A stretch of DNA of 5,988 nucleotides from Planctomycetota bacterium (GTDB lineage: Bacteria > Planctomycetota > Phycisphaerae > Sedimentisphaerales > Anaerohalosphaeraceae). How positions within the stretch are numbered: position 1 is the stretch's first letter; each line of letters starts with the position of its first letter. This document shows, one piece after another, positions 1 through 5,541 of the stretch. The stretch spans positions 1 through 5,988 of the forward strand of contig JAGHBX010000125.1 of assembly GCA_021160785.1 (NCBI GenBank), given 5' to 3'. The translations under genes and the position numbers were made by a program. The notes under the pieces were generated by a model. It did not search any database. It saw only the letters and a program-made list of their open reading frames with translations, and was not told the origin of the DNA.

Positions 1-1178
1 AGATAGACCCGACCCAGCAGACAGCCGAAGTCCTGGGCCATGCGGATAAGCCGCTGCCGACGTGCAAGGGCGTCGTGCTCTTTGCCGATGCGTCGGACAG
101 GAGCGTCTGCTTTCTCATAGCCGCCAATATCCGCAGAACCGCCAGATGCCGCCTTTTCCCCCCGGAGGCCGCGACCCTCAGTAAGCGAGCTGACATTTCG
201 CCTCTTGTGCGGCGAATTTACTACCAGTGTTGCTACAACGATTTTGCAAGCACATTGAGATACTATCGCATCTGCCGGCTGCTCTATCCCGACTCGTGGC
301 ACAAGCTGATAACATTTCCGAAACTACGGTTTGTGCGTATCGACCTTTCGGCGCAATGGCCCAATTTCTCGGCGGCTGAAAAGCCCCTCATCGGCGATTG
401 CCAAAAGACTTTCGGGCCTTTCGGCACACGAAAATCCGCTAACGCATATATCACTGCCCTGCAAACCGCCTTCGGGCTCTGCCGCAGACCCGACCTGATC
501 GACTCGCCCGCAAAGGCCGCAACCTGCCCCTATTTACAGATGCACACTTGTCCCGCCCCCTGCGTCGGCGACATCAGCCGCCAGGACTATTTTTCGCAGA
601 TCGACAAGGCGGTCTCCGCAGCCGGCGGACAGATCGCACAATACGCCGCCCGGATTCGCGACGAGATGATGCAGCACGCCGCCCAAAAGCAGTTTGAGGC
701 CGCCGCCGCCCTGAAGAAGCGGCTCGCTGCACTCGATTTGCTAAAAAGAGGCGAATACCGCTGGACGCGAGACATTTCAAAGCTGGCGATCCTGCATATC
801 GACCGCTGGGCCAGGATAAGCCCGCCCGGCAAGAAGCGAAAAAAACAAAGCTACGCAGCATATCTCATCAAAGACGGACAAATCCTCGATTGCGGCGCCT
901 TCCTGCTTGATGACCTGGCAGACGTTTACCGTACCCTGCACGATCATCTGGAAAGACCAACCGCCCAAATCGACCCCGAAAAATTGACCGAGACCCTGGC
1001 GATTGCCGCCTCTTTTATCTATCGCAGCAGCCCGCCCGGCATCTGGATCGACTGCTCAGCCGACGAGACGCCCGCGCCCCTGCCACCGCAGCAGCATATC
1101 CTTGACGCAATAGCAAAGAGATTCCCTCCGTCGCCTCGAGCCAAAAAGCAACAACCCAAAAAAGACGTTGACACGTAG
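1..1178 (+). CDS. UvrC/Cho-like protein with degenerate GIY-YIG domain, Fe-S cysteines and UVR motif (5' partial)
   Basis: The reading frame is already open at base 3 and similarity to UvrC begins before the first possible start (GTG at 75), so the true start lies off the left edge. Counting codons from base 3, residues 17-46 align by eye with the opening of UvrC (LPTxxGVYL...YIGKAxNLR), but the signature Tyr and Gly positions are Val, Cys and Leu. Next comes FGPF (the UvrC FGPF/Y element), then four cysteines (residues 160, 175, 183, 187; CX14CX7CX3C with an APCVG tail) matching the Fe-S ligands of UvrC. A UVR motif (QFEAAAALKKRLAAL, residues 230-244) follows, the type that binds UvrB. The rest resembles the region after UVR in UvrC, and the protein stops before the RNase H-like and HhH domains, ending in a Lys-rich tail. 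UvrC and Cho incise DNA in nucleotide excision repair; here nuclease activity is doubtful, while Fe-S and UvrB binding look possible. The stop abuts that of the convergent protease gene. Confidence 0.85.
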   Translation, partial: IDPTQQTAEVLGHADKPLPTCKGVVLFADASDRSVCFLIAANIRRTARCRLFPPEAATLSKRADISPLVRRIYYQCCYNDFASTLRYYRICRLLYPDSWHKLITFPKLRFVRIDLSAQWPNFSAAEKPLIGDCQKTFGPFGTRKSANAYITALQTAFGLCRRPDLIDSPAKAATCPYLQMHTCPAPCVGDISRQDYFSQIDKAVSAAGGQIAQYAARIRDEMMQHAAQKQFEAAAALKKRLAALDLLKRGEYRWTRDISKLAILHIDRWARISPPGKKRKKQSYAAYLIKDGQILDCGAFLLDDLADVYRTLHDHLERPTAQIDPEKLTETLAIAASFIYRSSPPGIWIDCSADETPAPLPPQQHILDAIAKRFPPSPRAKKQQPKKDVDT

Positions 1179-2771
1179 CTATTTGCCTGCAAGCCAGTTG
1201 TTGGCGAATTCGGCAAAATCCTTGAAGTTGATAAATCTATCTTTCACGCTGCTTATGTCACAGGCAGGGTCATAGCCAATATCGTCGATACCTTTGAGCC
1301 ATGATGCACAGAGCCTGACAAGGTCATCTGCATCAACGTCGCCGTCAGGCTCGAAGTCGCCGGATTGGGCAACCATATCAACGGCCAAGGCCTTAATGCA
1401 AAAGTTTGCCGTATTGTTAAAATCGTAAAGATCCAGCCATGTTGAGCCGTTACTGTAAAAGCTTTGTTGCCGATACGATACGCTCTCGACGGTAATTCCC
1501 TCTCCTGAACTTAGTTGAGTTTTACCTAAAGTGTTAAAATGAAAATCTACAAATCCTTCAGGACCGGGAGGTTCTATCCCTAACAGCACAGGGATTTCAG
1601 AAGTCCTGTCAAAAGCGTGCCCCCCTGCTGAGAGTTGCAGATAAATGTAGAAGTCGTTATTCTCAGCGAGTACGACAGGAGTATTCAAATCAACGGTGTG
1701 GAGACCGGTATAGGCAATTGCGCCGGACTCTGTTGCCAACTCTCCCGACAGTTGACCATCCTGAAAACTGTCATATACTTTGACATTATAATTGACATCA
1801 TCAACCGCCGTGTAAAAACTGACGGCGACAAGCTGCTGAAATCCTGTACTTACAAAAGCATTGAAAGCCTCGCTGCAATCTGCTTTGGTGTCACGCCAGC
1901 CATGATAATCGTGATAGTATATATGGTCATACGCTAATGGCTCAACATCCTGAAAAGATACAGCACCCATTTGCGGTTCCTGGCAGCACCATTTATCATA
2001 ATATGAAATCCAGAAATAACCATCGTATCCCCAGCTGCTTCCCCAACTGTTTTTGCAAAGCCAGGCGCCGTCTCCTTCCGGAGCCTGAGTAGCTTTGTTG
2101 TCATCCCAGCCAATAATAGCTATCGAGTGATTTGGCAAGAGTGTGCTGCCGGGTGGTTGGTAGTGAATGTAATTCGATATGAAGGAACTGCTGGAACACA
2201 TACAGGTTGCAATCACTCCCTCTGTCATAATCTTGTTTTTGATAAGATCAATGTTGCTCAAATCAGATCCGGCGGTGTACCATTCAATGTCGCGTACATA
2301 TAGCTTAAGATAGTTTGGATTATCTCTTGCCGGCGTTGTGCTATACCAGTTATCGTCAAATTCAGTGCCGTCATTTGCAGCATCGCGGTATACAAAACCT
2401 TCGCCGCGACTCACGTAAGCGGCGGCAACGCGATAGTCGCCACCTTGATGCACCTCGAGGCCGCCACCGGTTGGCGGGGTTGTGTCGTCATTGTTGTGTT
2501 CGTTAAATCCGTTCCACCAGTCAAGATGATACTCTGCCAAATTAGGCGGCCCGGGCCGGCCGATAGCCGCCCAATTGCCGGTGATTAGAAGGTTGCCTTC
2601 GACAGCCGCCATTGTTCCATGAGTCCAGCAGGTGCCGCCACTTTGATATTTTACTGTGGTAACATAACCGGCGCCATTGACATCTCTCAGATCAAACGAA
2701 TTATCAGCCAGACTGACAACGGAAAATGTTAGCAGGATTGTTAGTACAGAAGTAAATAAATGCTTTTTCAT
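1179..2771 (-). CDS. Secreted papain-family (C1A) cysteine protease with lectin-like domain and C-terminal dockerin
   Basis: Exported protein of 530 residues (numbered from the ATG at 2771). Residues 1-22 form a signal peptide (MKKHLF, hydrophobic core, cleavage near SLA/DN). The peptidase C1A domain spans about 25-265: catalytic Cys48 in GGTCWTHG, His215 in NHSIAIIGW, Asn241 in CKNSWGSSWGYDGYFWISYY, and Gln43 as likely oxyanion-hole residue. Residues about 279-463 (YDHIYYHDYHGW... to NFCIKAL) match the beta-sandwich lectin-like domain often found after C1 peptidases in bacteria and archaea. Residues 471-530 are a dockerin: a first calcium loop (DFEPDGDVDADDL) and a divergent second one (CDISSVKDRFINFKDF), each followed by a helix ending in WL. 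No I29-type propeptide is present. A GTG at 2774 is an alternative start, but AAGGT at 2781-2777 sits 5 bases before the ATG and only 2 before the GTG. It probably degrades extracellular or surface protein; the substrate is unknown. Confidence 0.93.
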   Translation of the reverse strand: MKKHLFTSVLTILLTFSVVSLADNSFDLRDVNGAGYVTTVKYQSGGTCWTHGTMAAVEGNLLITGNWAAIGRPGPPNLAEYHLDWWNGFNEHNNDDTTPPTGGGLEVHQGGDYRVAAAYVSRGEGFVYRDAANDGTEFDDNWYSTTPARDNPNYLKLYVRDIEWYTAGSDLSNIDLIKNKIMTEGVIATCMCSSSSFISNYIHYQPPGSTLLPNHSIAIIGWDDNKATQAPEGDGAWLCKNSWGSSWGYDGYFWISYYDKWCCQEPQMGAVSFQDVEPLAYDHIYYHDYHGWRDTKADCSEAFNAFVSTGFQQLVAVSFYTAVDDVNYNVKVYDSFQDGQLSGELATESGAIAYTGLHTVDLNTPVVLAENNDFYIYLQLSAGGHAFDRTSEIPVLLGIEPPGPEGFVDFHFNTLGKTQLSSGEGITVESVSYRQQSFYSNGSTWLDLYDFNNTANFCIKALAVDMVAQSGDFEPDGDVDADDLVRLCASWLKGIDDIGYDPACDISSVKDRFINFKDFAEFANNWLAGK

Positions 2772-2776
2772 CACCG

Positions 2777-2781
2777 ACCTT
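2777..2781 (-). promoter_or_regulatory. Ribosome binding site of the cysteine protease gene
   Basis: AAGGT on the minus strand lies 5 bases upstream of the ATG at 2771 and 2 bases upstream of the GTG at 2774. The spacing favours the ATG. Confidence 0.5.
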
Positions 2782-3134
2782 GCTTTGGGTTACGAACAGA
2801 CTAATCTGGAATTTACTATATGCACCTGTTTAGTTACGATGCTAAGCTCATCCAGCGATATAGTACCAAATCCGGCTTGAAAAACCAAGCTTTCATGTTG
2901 ACCTTTTCCTGTTGGCCTTGCCTTTACGCCCATGCCGGGATGCGAATTTGCGGCGGAAAAATACGGTTGGCCGGGCTTTTCGCAAAAGTGGTGTAACCTT
3001 TTTGCCCGTCGGGGTGTATAAGGGTCGGAAAGAAGCTCGGCGCCCGGCAATGGGATTATTTTTGTATGTTCTTGTCTGACAGGGTGTTAGGGAGCGGACA
3101 AGGCCTTGCTGGGGTGTTTTGCCGGCTGATCGGC

Positions 3135-3164
3135 TTGATTTGTTGTGTGGCAAATTGTTATAAT
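3135..3164 (+). promoter_or_regulatory. Sigma-70-type promoter for the exported-protein/sigma/anti-sigma operon
   Basis: TTGATT (3135-3140) and a perfect TATAAT (3159-3164) are separated by 18 bases. Transcription would begin near 3171, which leaves a leader of under 20 bases that holds just the ribosome binding site. The boxes look like a housekeeping promoter. I see no convincing ECF-type GAAC-containing -35 element here, so autoregulation by the downstream sigma factor is not evident from the sequence. Confidence 0.65.
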
Positions 3165-3173
3165 ACTCTTTTG

Positions 3174-3181
3174 AAGGAAGG
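3174..3181 (+). promoter_or_regulatory. Ribosome binding site that fixes the start at 3189
   Basis: AAGGAAGG lies 7 bases before the ATG at 3189. This, plus the signal peptide that begins exactly there and the promoter immediately upstream, rules out the longer open frame from 3066. Confidence 0.8.
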
Positions 3182-3188
3182 AAAAGTC

Positions 3189-4178
3189 ATGAGGAAGTCA
3201 TTCATCATTCTTCTGGTTGTGTGTGCATTGCTGCCGACCTCGGCGGTGATTGCCGGTGGACTCAACAAGAACATCGTCAGCGGCGACGCCAACTGGGTCG
3301 CGCACGTCGATGTCGAGAGATTCAACAACACCGAAATCGGCAGGATAATTCGCCGGCATCTGGACAAGGCAGGCGAGTTGCAGAAGCTGGAGGCCTTCAA
3401 AGCGGTTTCTTCGTTCAATCCGCTGGACGATGTCAGGAATGTGACTATCTACGGCACGGGCAAGGAAAAGGAAAACGCCGTTGCAGTCATCCATGCGAAG
3501 TTCGACAAGGAGACACTGCTGAATCTTTTGGGGCAAAACGCAACGCATAAGGAAGTCAAGTACGGCAAGTATCAGATTCAGAGTTGGATCGACGACAAGC
3601 ACAAAGGCAACGAGGCCGAAAGGCAGTACGGCAGTTTCCACGGCAAAGACACGGTCGTCATAGGATCAGGTCTTGACGCGGTGAAGAAAAGCCTCGACGT
3701 ACTCGACGGCGAGGCCAAAAACGCCAGACAGAAAAAGGTCTTTCGCCTGTTGAAGAAGGCGCCCGAGGGCGCAGTTGTTGTCGCGGCGGCAAACGGACTG
3801 GGCAAAATGGCCGAACAATGGGACCAGGCCGTCATGCTCAAGAACACCAATCAGTCCTGTCTGCTTATCGGTGAAAACGAAGGCGCATTTTATATCGATC
3901 TGAAACTCGATGCGACATCGCCGAAAACGGCGACCGAATTAACACAGATGATACAGGGTCTTATCGCCCTGCTGAACCTGGCGGGCAACGACCAGCCGGA
4001 GGTCGCCAAATTAGCTGCGGCAATTAAGCTGACGACAAAGAAGAAACTCGTGCATGTTCACTTTGAAAAAGATGTCGAAGAGATCGCAGCAGTCCTGAGG
4101 GCCGAATGGAAGAAACAACAGGCACAAAAGAGCGAAAAAACCAAGGACGACGCAAAACCGCAAAAAAAGGACAAATAG
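3189..4178 (+). CDS. Exported protein of unknown function (planctomycete-type family)
   Basis: A 329-residue protein. Residues 1-22 are a signal peptide: MRKS, a hydrophobic stretch (FIILLVVCALLP) and a cleavage site near AVIA/GG; there is no lipobox cysteine. The mature part opens with SGDANWVAHVDVERF, which I recognise as the start of an uncharacterised family of exported proteins in Planctomycetota that share the pattern ADAxWVxHxD. The body has no further membrane segment and alternates short strands with amphipathic helices; hydrophobic stretches such as DTVVIGSGLDAVKKSLDVL and QMIQGLIALLNLAG look buried. The last ~26 residues (from about AEWKK) are a charged tail rich in Lys, Gln and Asp, probably disordered. 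It lies 38 bases upstream of the sigma factor gene with no terminator or promoter visible between, so co-transcription is likely. A role as partner or target of the sigma/anti-sigma pair is inference. No catalytic motif is seen. Confidence 0.9.
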   Translation: MRKSFIILLVVCALLPTSAVIAGGLNKNIVSGDANWVAHVDVERFNNTEIGRIIRRHLDKAGELQKLEAFKAVSSFNPLDDVRNVTIYGTGKEKENAVAVIHAKFDKETLLNLLGQNATHKEVKYGKYQIQSWIDDKHKGNEAERQYGSFHGKDTVVIGSGLDAVKKSLDVLDGEAKNARQKKVFRLLKKAPEGAVVVAAANGLGKMAEQWDQAVMLKNTNQSCLLIGENEGAFYIDLKLDATSPKTATELTQMIQGLIALLNLAGNDQPEVAKLAAAIKLTTKKKLVHVHFEKDVEEIAAVLRAEWKKQQAQKSEKTKDDAKPQKKDK

Positions 4179-4216
4179 GACTTCGCATCACCTGCGACGG
4201 TAATGTCCCGGCGACA

Positions 4217-4807
4217 ATGTCCAATGAAGAGTTAGTCCGTGCGGCCCAGGAGGGCTGTGCGGACTGCTTCGGCGAACTTGTCGACCGCTGCGCACCGGGG
4301 CTGCTGGCGTTTCTGCACCACAAGACAGGGTCCGTCGAAGACGCCGAAGACCTCGTGCAGGACACATTTGTCCGGGCCTATCTCAAACTCAACCAGTTCG
4401 ACGGCCGGGGCAAGTTTACCACGTGGCTGTATACTATCGCGCGCAATCTGACAGCCAGCCGATTTAGGAGAAAGACATCGTCAAGGTTGCCCGCAAAACT
4501 GATATCGCCTCATCCCGGACCAGAGGATATTCTCGAAACGGCCCAACGGCGAATGAGTTTGTGGTCGGTCGCAAGAACGCTGCCGCGTAATCAGTACGAA
4601 GCCCTGTGGCTCAGATACGCCCAGGAGATGTCCGTCAGGGATATCGCCGGCGTGATGTCCAGATCGCCCGTCAGCGTCAAGGTCCTGCTGCATCGCGCAC
4701 GGATAAATATGGCAAAGAAACTCAGACGTCGCAGGAGGGCCCAAGCCCATCCGGAGGCGGTTGACTGGAAAACAAACGATAGTTTTCACGAAAGTTCAGG
4801 TGCATAA
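4217..4807 (+). CDS. ECF-type RNA polymerase sigma factor (RpoE-like sigma-70 family)
   Basis: Directs RNA polymerase core to a specific promoter set. With the start at 4217 it has 196 residues, usual for an ECF sigma. Region 2 spans about 18-88: DAEDLVQDTFVRAY (residues 42-55) is the region 2.2 core-binding motif, and FTTWLYTIARNLTASRFRR (67-85) is the 2.3/2.4 segment that melts and reads the -10. Region 4 spans about 112-170 with a helix-turn-helix (MSVRDIAGVMSRSPVSVKVLLHRAR) that reads the -35. A basic run (KKLRRRRRAQ) follows. MSNEELVRAAQEG is a typical ECF opening, but the ATG at 4217 has no clear Shine-Dalgarno sequence. The frame is open back to an ATG at 4106 inside the upstream gene; that longer form would add 37 mostly basic and polar residues and is less likely. 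Its stop shares one base with the start of the anti-sigma gene, so the pair is translationally coupled. Confidence 0.93.
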   Translation: MSNEELVRAAQEGCADCFGELVDRCAPGLLAFLHHKTGSVEDAEDLVQDTFVRAYLKLNQFDGRGKFTTWLYTIARNLTASRFRRKTSSRLPAKLISPHPGPEDILETAQRRMSLWSVARTLPRNQYEALWLRYAQEMSVRDIAGVMSRSPVSVKVLLHRARINMAKKLRRRRRAQAHPEAVDWKTNDSFHESSGA

Positions 4808-5364
4808 TGCTCTGCTGGTTTTACAGATGGAACATATCAAGTACATTTGACGGCGACGGGTCGTTGTCCGACCGCTGTCGGCGCCATTTGCTTCAATGCG
4901 ATCGCTGCCGGGAGTTCTTCAAGTCATCGATAGCCCTTGGCGAACAGTTGTCCCTGGAGGCGGCTTTGACATGTCCCGACGTCCCCGCCCAACTGCGTCA
5001 GCGGATCGCCTTGACGGTTTCAAGCAGCAATCGAAAGACGCTCAAGCCGCCCTTTGGCGTCCGGCGCAGCGTCGCGGCGGCCTGTGTGGCGGCGGCGGTA
5101 TTGATGACCGCCTTGTTTGCCGTAACGACGCACCGGCGAGGCGGCGGCTCGGACGTCGAAGTTGCACCGGCATCGGCGATGTTGCAGAGCATTTTCTACA
5201 CCAATGAGATGACCGTCGACAACCTGCCGGAATCGGTCGGCGGATTCGTCGAAAGGCCGCTCGCCGGTCAGTTGGAGACCATCGCCAAACAGACCGAATC
5301 GGCCGTGAAGTTCCTCATAGCCTGCACCACCGTCGAGATGTCCGGTGCCAGACAGGTCCAATAA
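4807..5364 (+). CDS. Membrane-anchored zinc-finger anti-sigma factor
   Basis: A 185-residue protein starting inside the sigma stop codon (TAATG, one shared base), with AGG at 4798-4800 as a weak ribosome binding site. The N-terminal ~40 residues carry the zinc anti-sigma motif: Cys3, then His27, Cys31 and Cys34 (HLLQCDRC, HX3CX2C), preceded by the usual FDGDGSLS turn. This domain would bind the neighbouring sigma factor in the cytoplasm and block it. A linker with a PPFG segment leads to one membrane helix at about 88-107 (SVAAACVAAAVLMTALFAV), then a short periplasmic part of roughly 78 residues that could receive the signal or be cut by a protease. The order (sigma then anti-sigma, overlapping) is standard for such pairs. 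No catalytic or known sensor domain is visible in the periplasmic part, so the signal is unknown. Confidence 0.88.
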   Translation: MLCWFYRWNISSTFDGDGSLSDRCRRHLLQCDRCREFFKSSIALGEQLSLEAALTCPDVPAQLRQRIALTVSSSNRKTLKPPFGVRRSVAAACVAAAVLMTALFAVTTHRRGGGSDVEVAPASAMLQSIFYTNEMTVDNLPESVGGFVERPLAGQLETIAKQTESAVKFLIACTTVEMSGARQVQ

Positions 5365-5434
5365 TTCGTTTAATAACAAATATTCCCAAAAAAACGGGTA
5401 ATAAAACCGTCGCTTGCGCGTCTATATCTATGCC

Positions 5435-5461
5435 AAAAAGCCGGCATGAAGCTTGCTTTTT
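5435..5461 (+). terminator. Terminator-like hairpin after the sigma/anti-sigma operon
   Basis: AAAAAGC (5435-5441) pairs with GCTTTTT (5455-5461). Inside are one C/T mismatch, one G-T wobble and two GC pairs, closing on a 5-base loop (ATGAA). The T run is at the end of the plus-strand transcript and the A run would be a T run on the other strand, so it could work both ways. The stem has few GC pairs, and it starts 70 bases after the anti-sigma stop. Confidence 0.45.
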
Positions 5462-5487
5462 CGCAGGGCTCCGGATACAATGTATCC
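5453..5487 (+). promoter_or_regulatory. Candidate promoter with operator-like dyad for the efflux adaptor gene
   Basis: TACAAT (5476-5481) matches the -10 consensus at five of six positions. It sits 17 bases after TTGCTT (5453-5458), which matches the -35 at only the first three. The -10 lies inside a perfect dyad, GGATAC-AAT-GTATCC (5473-5487), placed where a repressor would block polymerase. Promoter and operator roles are inferred from position alone. Confidence 0.4.
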
Positions 5488-5528
5488 AGGGTATTCAAGT
5501 CTGTCAGGAGGATTGTAAACCTTCAGCC

Positions 5529-5534
5529 AAGGAG
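5529..5534 (+). promoter_or_regulatory. Ribosome binding site that selects the GTG start at 5542
   Basis: AAGGAG lies 7 bases before the GTG at 5542. The TTG at 5537 is out of frame and meets a stop at once. Confidence 0.75.
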
Positions 5535-5541
5535 TATTGTC

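Larger units (their letters stand above)
2775..3188. other. Divergent intergenic region without a convincing gene
   Basis: About 414 bases separate the two divergently transcribed genes. The right end holds a sigma-70 promoter and ribosome binding site for the plus-strand gene. The left end holds a weak TATAGT box (minus strand, 2820-2815) that could serve the protease, with no good -35, and an 8-base inverted repeat (2814-2821 and 2858-2865). The central part, about 2985-3150, is rich in G and T on the plus strand and has short hairpins such as CTTTT-CGC-AAAAG (2976-2988) and the pair GCCGGGC (2970-2976)/GCCCGGC (3042-3048). Two overlapping 86-codon minus-strand frames are open here, but neither has a domain, a clear start signal or protein-like composition. 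Confidence 0.5.
5365..5541. other. Intergenic region between anti-sigma gene and efflux adaptor gene
   Basis: 177 bases, AT-rich at the left. From left to right it holds a short weak stem (CCC-A-rich loop-GGG, 5385-5398), a terminator-like hairpin (5435-5461), a dyad overlapping a possible -10 (5473-5487), an AGGAGG (5506-5511) with no usable start codon after it, and the AAGGAG that serves the adaptor gene. Confidence 0.6.

Noticed and set aside
75..77. GTG as the start of the UvrC-like gene
   Set aside because: The frame is open to base 3 and the residues before 75 (PLPTCKG) already match the UvrC opening, so the gene starts off the window.
1635..1937. 100-codon plus-strand frame opposite the protease
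   Set aside because: It lies wholly inside a gene with clear catalytic motifs on the other strand and has no supporting features.
2815..2820. TATAGT (minus strand) as a firm protease promoter
   Set aside because: No acceptable -35 lies 16-18 bases upstream; kept only as a weak candidate in the intergenic description.
2976..2988. CTTTT-CGC-AAAAG hairpin as a terminator
   Set aside because: Five base pairs, mostly A-T, no T run after it on either strand, and no gene ending nearby.
2893..3153. 86-residue very basic minus-strand protein in the intergenic region
   Set aside because: No ribosome binding site, domain or protein-like pattern; it overlaps another open frame of equal length and looks like chance from the C/A-rich complement.
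3066..3188. Longer form of the exported protein starting at 3066
   Set aside because: It would place the promoter and a strong ribosome binding site inside the gene and bury the signal peptide.
5385..5398. CCC/GGG stem with A-rich loop as terminator of the anti-sigma gene
   Set aside because: Just three GC pairs with an eight-base loop and no following T run; the hairpin at 5435-5461 is a better candidate.
5506..5541. AGGAGG with in-frame ATT at 5512 as an earlier start of the adaptor
   Set aside because: The spacing would be zero and ATT starts are very rare; the only other nearby start (TTG at 5513) meets TAA at once. GTG at 5542 has a properly spaced AAGGAG.
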